Of a stretch of DNA of 64,000 bases, positions 22,442 through 34,575 are shown piece by piece. The DNA is from Calamus simplicifolius (Eukaryota; Streptophyta; Magnoliopsida; Arecales; Arecaceae). The notes under the pieces are model-generated. The model had not been told where the DNA came from. It saw only the letters and a program-made list of their open reading frames with translations, and did not search any database. Made by a program: the position numbers and the translations under genes. How positions within the stretch are numbered: position 1 is the stretch's first letter; every line of letters starts with the position of its first letter. The DNA is taken from contig UESW01004240.1 of the NCBI GenBank assembly GCA_900491605.1, positions 104,349 to 168,348 on the forward strand. Reading direction: 5' to 3'.

Positions 22442-23330
22442 TTGGAGATGACCGGCAAGAATCGTCCATGTCAGCGGACTCCTTCCCCAGAGGACCGGGA
22501 GCATCTCTTAGCCTTTTTGTGGGCTAATTCAGACGTTTTCGCTTGGTCAGCGTCTGATATGCCCGACATCCCTCTGGAAGTGATCACCCACAAGCTCAAC
22601 ATTGACCTGCGGCACCATCCAATCCGCCAAAAGAAGAGAAGCTTTGCTTCTGATCGACAAAAGGCTATTGACGAGGAAGTCAACAAGCTACTAGTGCCGG
22701 CCACATCCGGGAGGCACACTACCCCAGTTGGTTGGCCAATGTGGTCATGGTGCGTAAGGCGAATGGGAGCTAGAGGATTTGCTTAGACTTCAACCTCAAC
22801 AAGGCGTGCCCAAAAACAGCTTTCCCCTGCCAAGAATTGATCAGCTGATAGATTCCACCTCCGGGCATGAACTCCTTAGCTTCATGGACACCTTCTCAGG
22901 ATATAATCAGATAAGGATGGACCCCAACGACGAAGAGCACACCTCCTTCGTGACGGAAAAGGGCATTTATTGCTACAAAGTGATACCTTTTGGCCTCAAG
23001 AACGCAGGGGCAACTTACCAAAGATTGATGAACAGAGTGTTCCAGGACTAGCTAGGCCGGAATATGAAAGTCTATGTAGACGACATGCTGACAAAGAGCA
23101 CCCGCGCCTCTGATCACGTCTCCGACTTAGAGGAGACCTTCAACAACCTCCGTCGCTTCCAAGTTAAGCTGAACCCCAAGTAGTGTGCTTTTGGGGTCAC
23201 GGCAGGCAAGTTCCTGGGCTTCATAGTGACCCAGCGGGGGATCAAGGCGAACCCAGAGAAGATCAGTGCCATACTCGACATGAGGCCACCGTCCAGCAAG
23301 AAGGAAGTGCAGTGATTAACCGGGAGGATA
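22442..23330 (+). pseudogene. Reverse transcriptase of element 2
   Basis: The order of motifs is VFAWSASDMPDIP (near 22540), IRQKKRSFASDRQKAIDEEV (near 22625), a shifted YPSWLANVVMVRK-like part, NSFPLPRIDQLIDSTSGH (near 22815), SFMDTFSGYNQIRM, IPFGLKNAGATYQRLMN (near 22990) and the catalytic YVDDMLT (near 23075). Stops at 23049 (TAG, just before the YVDD block) and 23181 (TAG) and several frameshifts inactivate it. Confidence 0.88.
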
Positions 23331-23372
23331 GCGGCTCTAAGTCGTTTCCTCTCTAAATCGGTCGAGAGATGC

Positions 23373-24255
23373 TTGCCCTTCTTCAAGGCCTTGCGGAAGA
23401 TGAATAGCTTCGAGTGGACAGACGATTGCCAGAGAGCCTTCGACGGGTTGAAGGCGTTTCTGTCCTCCCTACCGCTCCTATCCAAGCCAAGAGACGGAGA
23501 AAGTCTTTTTCTCTACTTAGCCGCTTCTTCGGAAGCCGTTAGTTCAGTTTTGGTGCGTCTCGACGATGACGGAACTCAAAGGCATGTCTATTATGTGAGT
23601 AAGGTCCTCCATGGCGCAGAAGTCAGGTACTCCAAAGCGGAAAAGGTTATCTTCGCCCTGATAGTCTCTGCTCGGCGTCTCCGCCCGTATTTTCAAGCCC
23701 ATCCTATTGTGGTGCTCACGGATCAACCCCTGCGAGCCATCCTAGCTCGTCCAGATACCTCAGGCTGACTCGCCAAGTGGGCCATCAAGCTGGAAGAGTT
23801 CGACCTCTCTTTCCAGGCTTGACTGGCTCTAAAATCCCAAGTATTAGCTGACTTCCTAGTTGAATGCACTTGGGCAGAGGAGATGACTGAAGAGGTTACC
23901 AAGGAACAGTGCGAGCCCGAGCCAGGCAGAGATGGGGAAACTTGGATCCTTCATGTGGATGGCGCATCGAACTCTCAAGGAAGCGGCACCGGCCTCATTC
24001 TCGCCAGACCAGGCGGAGAGAGGACAGAGTGTGCCATGCGGTTTCTATTCGAAGCCATCAACAATCAAGCTGAGTACAAGGCCCTGCTGGCTGGGCTAAG
24101 GCTAGCCCAGGAGTTCGGAATAAGGCGTCTCAGAGCTTTCACGGACTCGCAACTCATCTCTGGGCAAATCAATATGGAGTACAAGGCGCGTGACCCCGCT
24201 ATGACTCAATACTTGGGCAAGGTTCGGCTCCTGACCTCCCCGCTAGAACTAAAAG
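23373..24255 (+). pseudogene. RNase H and truncated archaeal-type RNase H of element 2
   Basis: The Ty3-type RNase H has SLFLYLAASSEAVSSVLVR, VYYVSKVLHGAEVRYSKAEK and VVLTDQPLRAILARPDTSG (23500-23765), then a TGA stop. The second RNase H starts with WILHVDGASNSQGSG (near 23945) and has NNQAEYKALLAGLRLA and LRAFTDSQLISGQ (near 24130). It ends abruptly near 24255, where non-element sequence begins, before the integrase. Confidence 0.85.
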
Positions 24256-24790
24256 CACCCCTTATAACTAATGTATGTACGTGAAGCAATCAAATATTTG
24301 ACTTCAATTTACACGTAACATAACTTACATTTGAATCTGTAATTTATTAGAATAAAAATTAGAGACATCCTGACCACAAAATGGTTGATTTAACATGATT
24401 GAATAAGATCATAAACCATTATCAGGAAAAATGCCCAAAAAAAAATTGATTATGATGCACTGAGGCATTGTAGCTATGAAGTATATATCATCTCCAAGAT
24501 GATGATAGACAACAAGTTTCCAATGGACAAAAGAATAGAACAAGCAACACATTTAAGGTACAAAATTTATCGAAAAAACCCCAAGCTTTTCTCCTAACCA
24601 TCCATCTAGGTTGAACATATAACAAGCCTTGAATAATTTCTAAAGTTATACCCAAAAAAAAGATATCAAGGCATTGTTATGGGTGAGTATAAGTAGATTG
24701 TATGCTAGATAGGGTGCTTGTAAATATAAAGATATAAATAGGGTGATGTAAATTTTAAATATTAAAACAATCTTATCAAAGCAGTATAGT
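24256..24790. other. Non-coding AT-rich sequence between element 2 and Q2
   Basis: There is no recognisable gene or repeat and no match elsewhere in the window. It separates the broken end of element 2 from the second copy of Q. Confidence 0.5.
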
Positions 24791-25798
24791 AAAAGTGTGA
24801 TGGTCCATAATTTATAGGTGTGACGCAAAGAATAGATGCCCAATAGTTCCTTTTAGTCTATAAAAATATTTCAATGAGGAACGTTTTAGACAAAATATGA
24901 AATGGCTTGCCACCGTTTAACATAAAAGATCAACAAAAAAGTGAGAATATTAAATTGTCATCCTAATAATATAATGGATTGTAGATGGTAGAGGCAAAAT
25001 TCAGCATAAATATTGGTCCAAAAATATGCATTTTTTTTTTTTTTTTTTTTTTGTACAAACGGACGATCACACTTGTCTAGTACGAATCAGTCCAGAAACA
25101 TCAGAGAATAAAATCTGCTGCAACAAGCTAGGGCAATGGGAATCAGGACTCCAGACCCAGGGTCCAGAGTACTGAGCAACAAAGGAAGCCGTCCAATCTG
25201 CCGCCGAATTGGCTTCACGAAAGATATGGCGGATTTGGACAGAGGCGACCTCTCGAAGCATGGACCAAATCTCTCTGAGAGCCGGGTTAGCAGTGCCCAT
25301 GCCACTGTACTCATTCTTCATCCAAGATATAACAGTCATAGAATCACCCTCAACGATGATTCTAGCAGCGTGAAGAGTCCGAACAGTAAAAGAAATGCCT
25401 GTCCAAGCCGCATAAAGTTCCGTCATCGGGACAAAAATATGCTTTTTAGGATTACGTAGAAGCTATTGGGTATGACATGCATTTAAGTATCCCTAAGGAG
25501 CCAATAGAAACAAGCATAAGCTGCTTGGCAGCAAGCAGCAGCTAGCCTATCATAACACTGGAAATCTCTCTGCCATGGTGTCTGAATTGGCTATCGGTTC
25601 CGATAACATAGAAAATCAAGGGAATAAACTAAGATTGAGGGGTCCACGTACAGGATCAATGTTATTTGCAATTGCGATACCTCACCTTGTTAGCTAGATA
25701 TTGAATTCCCAGCAGCTATTCCCTGTGGGTAAAGGTTGTAATATTATATCTGATCCATTTATTCAATCCATATCAGAACAATTTTTGGTTAAAGTTAA
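24791..25798. repeat. Duplicated segment Q, copy Q2
   Basis: The first 240 bp and, after an L1 insertion, 25443-25471 match Q1 (18351-18616). The remainder (25472-25798) has no partner in the window because Q1 is interrupted by element 2. It runs straight into P2, showing that Q and P are neighbours in the original arrangement. Confidence 0.88.
25030..25431 (-). mobile_element. 5'-truncated L1 fragment (RNase H end) with 11-bp target duplication
   Basis: A T tract (from 25031) is the poly(A) tail of a minus-strand L1 of which only the last 400 bp arrived. It encodes part of the RNase H (MTELYAAWTGISFTVR near 25420, IRHIFREANSAADW near 25215). CAAAAATATGC flanks it on both sides (25019-25029 and 25432-25442). 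Q1 has the site unoccupied near 18575-18586. Confidence 0.92.
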
Positions 25799-26133
25799 AT
25801 GAATAATATTATAAATTATCTCATCCAAAAGTTACATTGGATTCCTTTTGGTGAAAAAAGAGCGGTAGATTCCTTTTGGCCCAATTACCCCCACAATTAA
25901 TGAGACACATATGGTGCACAACTTTAGCCATGGACTATTATTTCTTGGTCAGCGTGAGGTATCCTTTACGAATTTATAATAAAACTAAGGTGGGGTTAGG
26001 TTCCGTCGAGTGTTGTCAGCTCTTCTTTTTGGTCGCATTTCATGGTCCTCACCTCCGTAGCACGAGAGCTCGTTTCCCAAAGCCCATGAAGGAAGGGTTG
26101 GTGTCAGTTGATGGCCCCAGGCCTCATTGAGCC

Positions 26134-26154
26134 CCTCTCTCTCTCTCTCTCTCC

Positions 26155-26192
<38 letters not shown>
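26134..26192. repeat. (CT)n(AT)n microsatellite in P2
   Basis: Counterpart of the tract at 10710-10787 with a shorter AT part. Confidence 0.95.
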
Positions 26193-26999
26193 CATTGAGA
26201 AGTACGGACATATTAGTGGTTGAAGAAGAAGAGTCAACCGAGTGAGCTGGCAATTAATTGAACAAAGTTCTTGAATTAAAAAATAGAAGCTGTAATGAAT
26301 AATGATGATGGAGAAAAGCTGACATTAGTACCTTCCATTCTATCCTTGAAATGCACTGGCATTCCGATTCCAATGGAAAAAATTTATGGGTAAAAATTTC
26401 CTTTTATTCCCTAAAATCCAATAGACAAAGTGCCACAATCAAATTTAATTGATCTTATATCAGAAATGCAATATTCTAATCTAAACTACACACTAATTAA
26501 GAAAAAATAAAGCAATATTCTTTAATAATATTTTAAAAAATAACTTAAATATGATGCTGTATGTATGGGCATTTTTTTTTTCTTCTTTTTTTGAAACTTT
26601 TTATGGCTATTTCATCTTTCATTTAATTTTTATGTGATGAAGGCTATAAAAAAGTAAAATAAAAATAAAAAAACAGCAATCCTCACACTAAAAGTACTGT
26701 ACTTTAATTATATTCTTTGTGAAATTATAAAAATAAAAAATAAGATAAAAAATTAAGAGTATGTGTTACAGTCATAAACAATCTCACTCCACCTAATAAA
26801 AATCATGTTCAAAAGTAACATAACAGGGAATGTGTGTTTTAAAACTTAGATATTCGTGCGCGATTGAGCTTTGATTATGTTCTCTGGGTGTGCTTTAAGA
26901 TTTGGATTTCGGCCGTCGTCTTTCTCGATCTCCGACGATCTTCGTCTTTTCCGGCTTTGACTTCGTCAGTCTGTTCCTCTTGCCGTCCCTTTTCTTCCT

Positions 27000-28403
27000 A
27001 TGGCGTCAGATGGGGTTAAGCCTGGGCAGGCTTCCGGGTCGACATTTGTGGGATTCAGCTTTCGCTGGGTCTCGCCGTCTCCTTCGTCGGCGATTATAGA
27101 GTCTCTGGAAGCGTCTTTTCCAAATGTTATTCGCGTCCCTATAGCTGAGCTGGAGGCCGAAGTGGCGAGATGGCAGTTAAGAGTCGTTCTGGTTCGTTCT
27201 TACCACAAGTGGGTTCCGGCAGAGGCGGTGATTAGGGAATTTAGAAGAGCGGGAATTCAAGGTGAAATTGCTCCGATCAGTCTGGCATTCCGGTGCCACT
27301 TATTCTGATTTGAAGATCCGAAAGCCTGTGACATGGTTCTCAATCGTCCTTGGATGATTAACGGACAGGTTATGGGATCGGAACCGTGGTGGGCGGATTT
27401 CTTCCCGGCCGAGGATGCTATTCCGTCGGCTCTGGTTTGGGTTCGGCTCCCCAACCTTCCGATTGAGTTCTGGAAGGAGGAATTCATCAGGGTCATCTTG
27501 AAACCAGTCGGGCAGTTCATATGTTTGGATGCATCAACTGTGGCGAAGAGCAGAGGAGGTTTCGCCAGGGCATGTCTTCGGGTCGACCTTCGTCGTCCTC
27601 TGAGGCCGGGTGCTCGGATTCAGGGTATTGGCCTCCCCTTTTGGCAGCAATATGCTTTTGAAAATCTGGATGGGATCTGTGCTTCCTGTGGAACGTTACA
27701 TCTCAGTGGCCCTTGTTCTCAGTCTGGTTCAGGAGTCGAAGGTGCAGCCTCCAGCCTTGTATATGGTCCGTGGATTGCAGCAATTTGATAAAGAAGGGAT
27801 GCCCCGGGTTCCCTGCGGGATGAGAAAAGGAAGATGCAGTCGGTGACGTCTCCGGGGGCCTCTGGTAGCGGATCGAGATCTCAGAGGAAGGTTGCAGTTC
27901 CTGTGAGTGGTGTTGAAGCTGCTGAGGGATGGAGCCTTCCTGCTAAGCTGGCTCGGAGGAGGGTGTCGATTCCTTCAATGGTAGGGGGCTCTTCTGCCAT
28001 GGATTCAGGGTGTCCAGTGGGGGAGTCATCGCAAGGTCATTCAGTTTCAGTTAAGGTGCCGGGTCTGAGAGAGCGTGCCGATTTTGCTACAGTAGAGAAT
28101 GTTTTGATGCAGGCTGATAAGGTTGATTCGGCTGAGAAGGGTCTGAACAATCCTCTTTTGAAGAAGAACCCCTTTGCCTCTCTTGGACTGATATCGGGGG
28201 AAGGTGGCACTCTGGTCAATAAGGATGTTTGTCCGGGCCCCCTTAAGCGGGCCAGACCAGTTGATTATCAGGCCCCGAGAGCAGTTTCTAAATCTGGGAC
28301 CTGTAATAGCTCTGGGATATCGATTGATTCCCAGGAAAGGATGTCCCTGGCCTCCTTCTCTCTGGAAGGAGGTCAGGAAGTGGTTAGGACCTGTTCTGAC
28401 TAG
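27000..28403 (+). pseudogene. LINE ORF1 protein (DUF4283, zinc knuckle)
   Basis: It starts at ATG 27000 (MASDGVKPGQ). The first block, up to about 27308, has AEVARWQLRVVLVRSYHKW. After a shift comes NRPWMINGQVMGSEPWWADFF (near 27340), VWVRLPNLPIEFW (near 27440), LDASTVAKSRGGFARACLRVDL and a CCHC-like knuckle CASCGTLHLSGPC (near 27680). This is the typical order of plant L1 ORF1 RNA-binding proteins (PF14111 then zinc knuckle). The Ser/Gly-rich tail runs to a TAG near 28403. Frameshifts near 27308 and 27790 split it. Confidence 0.82.
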
Positions 28404-28615
28404 CCGGTGGACCTTTCCTTGAAGGTTTTAGATAATGTAAACATGAATTCAGGTCCCCTGTCTCCGGTTCAGTCTCCTCGGGCTCTTGTCGTCAGTCAGG
28501 AGCCAAATGTTGATCCATCCATGTTAGCTGAGGGGGGTACCTCATCCAATGGGTGCCTATCTGATATTGCGATGATGGAGGACCAGGGAGGGGTCCCAAC
28601 TTCATCATCCTGTAA

Positions 28616-31600
28616 ATGAAGATCTTGATTTGGAATGTTAGAGGAGCTCGAAAGCCTTCATTTCGATCCTCCTTTAGTAGATTGGTGTAGCTTCATAATT
28701 TTGATATATGTGTTCTTTTGGAAACAAGGTTGTCAGGTGATAGTCTGGCTCAGTTTAGGAGGCAGATTTCTCGGTCCTGGTCTTCGTATTTGGTTGAGGC
28801 TGAAGGTTTGTCTGGAGGTATGCTGGCCATTTGGCGTGCCGATACTGTTAAGGTTGATGCTTTTCATCAGTGCAACCAGCAGATAGGTCTTGTAGTCTCT
28901 GAGGGGTCCTCTGATCCTTGGCTCCTATCAGCTGTTTATGCTAGTACGGATTACAGGGAGAGACGGATCCTTTGGTCTGAGTTGCTTTCCCTTCTTTCTC
29001 AGGGTCTCCCATCTATCATTGCCGGTGATTTTAACTGCATTACTGAGGCTAACGAAAAGCGTGGAGGGCATCGGTTTACTGCTTCGGCTGATGTTAGTGA
29101 GTTTAGATCTTTCATAGAATCATCGGGGCTGTTGGATTTGGGGTACTCTGGGACCCAATTCACTTGGTGTAACAACCGTCAGGGTTCAGCTCATGTTTGG
29201 GAGAGACTTGACAGAGCTATGGCTACGGAACAATGGCTTCATAGGTTTCACGAGGTTACTATTGCCCACCTTCCTAGGATTGCTTCTGATCATTGCCCCA
29301 TTTTGATTTCAACGGAGGTTTCTATGTATTATCGCAGACAGTTTAGATTTGAGCAGTTTTGGACTGTCCATTATGCTGCTCAGTCGATCATTTCGCAGAT
29401 TTGGCACCTTCCTATTAGGGGAAATGCTATTTATAGGTTATCGCGGCGTCTTATGATGATTCGACGTCGTCTATCCAGATGGAATAGGTGGAGGTCGGGG
29501 ATCTGGTTAGAAAAGTTGAAAGGGTAGAAGCCGACATTTTTGCCTTATAGGAGAAGGAGGACCAGGATGGGTTTTTGGTGGATTCGGACCTCTCGTTGCT
29601 TCGGGACTCACTGTCTCGCCATCACTCTCTTCTCCGCCAGCAGGAGATGTTTTGGAGGCAGAGATCCAGGGTTCAATGGATATGTGAGGGGGATCGTAAC
29701 ACCAGATTTTTCCATCAAGCCACTTTAAAGAGGCGGTCCGCTAACAGGATTCGGAGATTATTTGATGCTGAAGGGCATACTCAGGAGGACATCCACTCTA
29801 TTAGGGATTTGCTTTTCCAATTTTTTTGGACTAGATGGACCGAGTCCGAGGGGGAGGGAGCTCCGGTTGTTCGTGTTCCAGATTCTAGGAAGATTTCGGC
29901 CAAGGAGAATGAATGTTACTCAGGCCTATAACTGAGGAGGAAATCCGGGAGGTGCTTTGGGGGCTTGGTCGGATAAGGCCCCTGGGCCTGATGGATTTCC
30001 GCCTTCTTTTTACCATCATTATTGGGGAATTGTTGGGCGTGAGGTTACTCATGCTATTCAAATTGTATTCCAGACAAAGAGCATTCCTCAGGATGGAACC
30101 GGACTTTTATTTCTCTGGTGCCCAAGCGTCCGGAGGCTTCTCTCCCGCAGCACTTCCGGCCTATTAGCCTTTGCACCACTTTGTATAAGATATGTGCTCG
30201 GCTTTTAGCTGGCCGCCTTCGTTGTGTTCTTCCTCGCATCATTTCTATTGAGCAGGGGGCTTTTATTAGAGGGTTCTATTTCTGATAATATTCTCATCGC
30301 CCAGGAATTTATGCATGATCTTCAAAGAGCCCCAGCTAGTCATTGTCTTATGGTGTTAAAGCTTGACATGGAGAGAGCTATGATAGGATGAGTTGGTCTT
30401 TCTTACACCGCTCGCTCCAGGAGTTTGGTTTTGATGAGCTGTTCATCAAGTGGATCTTGGCTTGTATTCAGAGGCCTTCTTTTTCTCTGATTATCAATGG
30501 ATGCCCGACGGAGTTTTTCAAGTCTACTGTTGGTCTGAGGCAGGGGTGCCCGTTATCCCCTTTATTGTTCATTCTTGCTGCGGATGATCTTTCTCGAGAT
30601 TTTCATCAGGCACAGCAGAATCAGAGGATTGTCCCTTTTATGATCGGGAGTCAGGGCCCTGCGGTCTCCCATCTTCTTTTCGCTGATGACTGTATTCTTC
30701 TGGGTCAGGCTTCTATTGATAATGCGGCCTCCTTACATTCAATTGTGCAGAATTATTGTCTGGCTTCAGGTCAGAGGGTTAACTATCTCAAATCTTCTAT
30801 ATGTTTCAGCCGAAGACCATCAGATCTACTAGGGAAGCCATTATTAATCTGTCAGGCATATCTACTCTGACTGATCGATTTTTGTATCTGGGGATCCCCA
30901 TTACAGGTAGACGTCCCCGTTGTTCTGATTTTGCTAAGTTAGAGAGGAGGGTTTGTCAGCGCCTTGAGGGGTGGCAGGTCACTAGTTTATCTATGATGGC
31001 CAGGGTCATTATTATTCGATTGGTTCTCTCTTCGCTTCCTCTGTATCTTCTGTCAATACTTCTATTCCGACTACCTGTCTTAGAAGAATAGAGAGATGCT
31101 TCAGAGACTTTCTTTGGGCCTCTATGCAAGATGGTCATGGCATGCATTTATTATCCTGGGACACGGTCTGTATGCCTATCCAAGAAGGCGGCCTTGGAAT
31201 TCATTCTCTGATTGTTAGAAGAGAAGCTCTGTTTGCTAGACATGCTTCGCGATTTCTCTTGGAGCCGCAGTGTTTGTGGAGCTCTTTGATGCGAGCGAGG
31301 TATGGGGAATGGACATCCGGCTTGCCCATTGTGCCGATCTGCGGATCATCCTACTTTTGGAAGGAGATTTGCAGATATGGTCAATTTATCCTGGAGAATG
31401 TTTCATGGAGTATCGGAGATGGTTATTCGATTGATGTTATCCAGGATACTTGAATTTCCGAGCTCCCCCTTTCGAGATGGCCCTCCTTTATTAATATGGA
31501 CGCCCCCTCCAGTTTAAGGGTGAAGGATCTGATTTCCCGGGATTCCCATGCTTGGCATATCCCCACGGTGACATGGTTATTTGGGGAGGAGCTTTCTCGG

Positions 31601-32734
31601 GGATTCTATCTATACCTCTTATGCCTGGCTATGGTGGTGATTCTAGGCTTTGGCAGAGATCTTGTCTCTCGAGGGCCCCTCCAAGGACCTTATGAGGATT
31701 TTCAGGCCTCAGTCCCGGCGCACTAAGGATGCTGCTTGGATTTGGAAGCTTCCTACCATTCCTAGGATCCAGCTTTTTATTTGGAAGCTTCTTTGGGGCT
31801 GCCTTCCTACGTCTGCTTTTCTCTCTAGGAGGGGTCTGTCTATTCAGCCGATCTATCCTCTTTGTCGGCTGGAGGAGGAGACGGATGACCACGCTATCTT
31901 TCTATGTCCTAGAGCTCAACGGATATGGCATCTGACGGGTTTTCTAGTAGATTGGAGGCAACGGCATCTCCGCTCCTCCTTTTTTCATGATATTCGGTGG
32001 GGATCTCAGCATAAGCATGGTCTCTGGGCAGCCACGGCATATCAGATTTGGTTGTCGAGGAATGACTTCATTTTTTCTAATCACTGCTTCTCCCCATAGG
32101 GTTGTGAGGAAGATAAGATTGCTGATTATGGACTATGGCTGTGCCTTCTCTGGTGTTGGTTCTGGCTCCTCTGGCCGCTGGGGTTTCCCTGCTGCTTCGG
32201 CAGCGAATCGGTATCCGGTTTTCATCTATTGGGAGCCCCCCCTCTAGGGTATGTTAAAATCAACTTCGATGGGAGTGTCCGTGGTAGAGCTGCTAGTTCT
32301 GCGTTCATCATCTGTGGGGCGGCGGGTGATTTGTTGGCGGCAGGAGGTTTTGGTGCTCTTGACTATTCTGTTCCGATGGCGGAGCTCTATGCGGCTTGGG
32401 CAGGAATTTCTTACGCCGTTCGGATTCTTCGCGCTCTCGGATCATGATCGAGGGTGATTCTATGACGGTCATTTCTTGGTTGCATAAGGAGAATTGTTTT
32501 GAAGGTCCCTTTAATCCAATCTTGAGGGATATTTGCTCAATTCTGCGAGGGACCGGCTCTGTCCTGATTTGCCATATATATCGGGAAGCCAATGCGGCTG
32601 CTGATTGGGCGGCTTCCTCTATGGCTCAGCATACTGGTTCATGAATTTGGAGGCCTGGAGATCACTGTCCTATTTTTCTTCTGCAAATTTTGTCTTCTGA
32701 TGTATCTGGGCTGATTCACACGAGACTTGTGTAA
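28616..32734 (+). pseudogene. LINE ORF2: endonuclease, reverse transcriptase, zf-RVT, RNase H
   Basis: It starts MKILIWNVRGARKPSF at 28616. The endonuclease shows ETRLSG (28720), AGDFNCI (near 29025) and SDHCPI (near 29290). RT shows GLRQGCPLSPLLF (near 30535) and the catalytic FADD (near 30680). A zf-RVT domain with WIWKLPTIPRIQLFIWKLLWG is near 31740-31930. The C-terminal RNase H (NFDGSV near 32265, AELYAAWAGISYAVR near 32380, YREANAAADWAAS near 32580) ends at 32640. At least seven frameshifts and several stops are spread along it. The protein would nick the target and copy the element RNA in place. Confidence 0.88.
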
Positions 32735-32843
32735 TCGCCCGTTTGTAACCAAAAAAAAAAAAAAACTTAGAAATGCCACTGCACATGCCTTAAAAGTTAG
32801 CGCCTACGCTTTATCTGTTATGTTATTTGCCTAAATTGTCTGA

Positions 32844-34575
32844 TTCCCTTTTCTTTTTTTTTTCCTTACGGACGGGCGATCACACCACTCAGAATATAAA
32901 ATTTACGATAAAATAACAGGACAGGAATCACCAAAATGCCAACCTCACTGCCCAATATGGCGAACTGCAACAGAAGCAACCCAATCGCGTTTGCTTTCCG
33001 ATAAATATACCGGACCAGAGGCGCACAGAAAGCTTGGAGAGAAGCCCAAATATCACATAAAAGAGGATTATGAAGGGAGTAGAGATCCACATCCCGCCTA
33101 ATCCAGTGACGACCGTAAAAGAATCTCCCTTAATAACCAACCGACAAGAGCTGAAATGACGAACAGCATAAGTAATGCTAGCCCAAGGAGCCTGAAGCTC
33201 TGCTATAGGGACCCAAATGTCGAGAGAACCATGACCACCTGCTGCGAGCAACACTCCCTCTGGCCCCCTAATAACAAATACAGATCCAGCAAGTCGACCC
33301 GACATAGAACCATCAAAATTTACTTTGACATAACCCGGGAATAGGGGCTCCCAAGAGATAAAGACCCTAGAACGATGCGCTGCCGAAACAGCAGGGGAGT
33401 TCCAGTGGCCGGGTCTGTCCGAGTGAATAGCAGAATGTGAACAAAAGAACTTCATAGCAAAGAGACGGCTGAGCGGGTGACCTCCAGAGGTGAAATCGTC
33501 TCCTCAGCAAAGACAATCCGGTTTCAGATCAGCCAAATGTGATGAGCCAGATAAGCAGAAATGACACCGTGAGGCCGGGGACCTCGCTGAGCAAACAGAC
33601 GAATGACACGCAATAAAGACAGCTGACTGGGTCCCTCCTCTGAAATCCATGGGGTATAATGAAGCTGCTGCCAAATCCGTAACGCACGAAAACAGGTGAG
33701 GATGGCGTGCTCAACCGTCTCATCCTGAAGGCCGCATATCGGGCAAAGAGACGAAATAGGAAAACCACGGCTAACCAGAAGAGAGCATGAGGAAGCCGTC
33801 CTAATAAGTTTCCACAAAAAGAGCTGAATTCTAGGATGGATGAGGAAACGCCAAATCCAAACCACATCATCCAGTCCCAAAATCCGAGGCCGAAAGCGGT
33901 CAATAAGGTCGCTAGAAGGGGCACGAGGGAGGCAAGATCGACCCCAAAGTCTGGTATCAGTGACAGCAGAGGAAGCAAGAGGGATAGCAAGGATCCTATG
34001 CGCTAGTTCCGTCCCAAAAAATCGGGAGACCGAAGGGACATGCTAGGCCGAACTATCGTGACAAATCAATATAGACATTGGCATAGATGGATCAACATCA
34101 GAGCTGAGAAAGGACGGCCAGCGAGATAGAGGAAGGTCAGCTATCTAGCTATCCTGAGTAACATTATAGAATTACCATCCCCAATCATCCAGTGAATATC
34201 AGACGTGATAGTAGGGGCATAATAGCATATCGATCTCCAAAAGAAGGAACAACCTTTAGAAGGACGGAAGACCGAATCGGAAGTCCAACCACCATATCTG
34301 CCTTGCATGACAGAGCTCCAAAAACAATCAGGATTCATAATGAATCTGAAAGCATGCCTAGCGAGAAGAGCCTCTCTGTGAACCGCTAAAGACTGAATCC
34401 TCTGACCACCCTCTCTAGTAGAAAGACAATGATATCCCAGGAAAGAAGGTGAATACCATGACCCCCTTGCATCGATGCCCAGAGAAAATCATGAAACCGA
34501 TGCTCTATTCGGCGAAGATAGATAGACGGAACCAAGGCATTGGACAACAGGTAAAGGGGAAGAGATGTAAGAAAA
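32844..34575 (-). mobile_element. 5'-truncated L1 retrotransposon (P2 copy)
   Basis: Paralogue of the fragment at 11512-13245, with the same truncation point and orientation; its poly(A) tract (32844-32866) is partly eroded. It carries the zf-RVT motif CPICGLQDETVEHAILTC (near 33725) and the RNase H WEPLFPGYVKVNFDGS (near 33340). It sits only about 80 bp from the poly(A) end of the plus-strand L1, so two L1 tails point at each other. Confidence 0.87.

Larger units (their letters stand above)
18617..24255 (+). mobile_element. Ty3/gypsy Tat-type LTR retrotransposon, 3' truncated (element 2)
   Basis: The order is 5' LTR 18617-20100, primer binding site, gag, protease, reverse transcriptase, RNase H and the start of the archaeal-type RNase H. 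Similarity stops near 24255; no integrase, antisense gene or 3' LTR follows. Protein blocks are clearly related to those of element 1 (the same DPYDGT, DSGSS, NNQAEY). In-frame stops in RT (near 23049 and 23181) and RNase H (near 23765) plus frameshifts make it dead. Confidence 0.9.
26851..32761 (+). mobile_element. Near full-length L1-clade LINE with target duplication
   Basis: The element spans a GC-rich 5' leader, ORF1 (DUF4283 and zinc knuckle), ORF2 (endonuclease, RT, zf-RVT, RNase H) and a poly(A) tail at 32751-32765. AAAACTTAGA precedes it (26841-26850) and follows it (32762-32771). P1 carries the same site without the insertion. Frameshifts in both ORFs mean this copy is inactive now, although it is full length, with the 5' leader still present. 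Confidence 0.93.
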
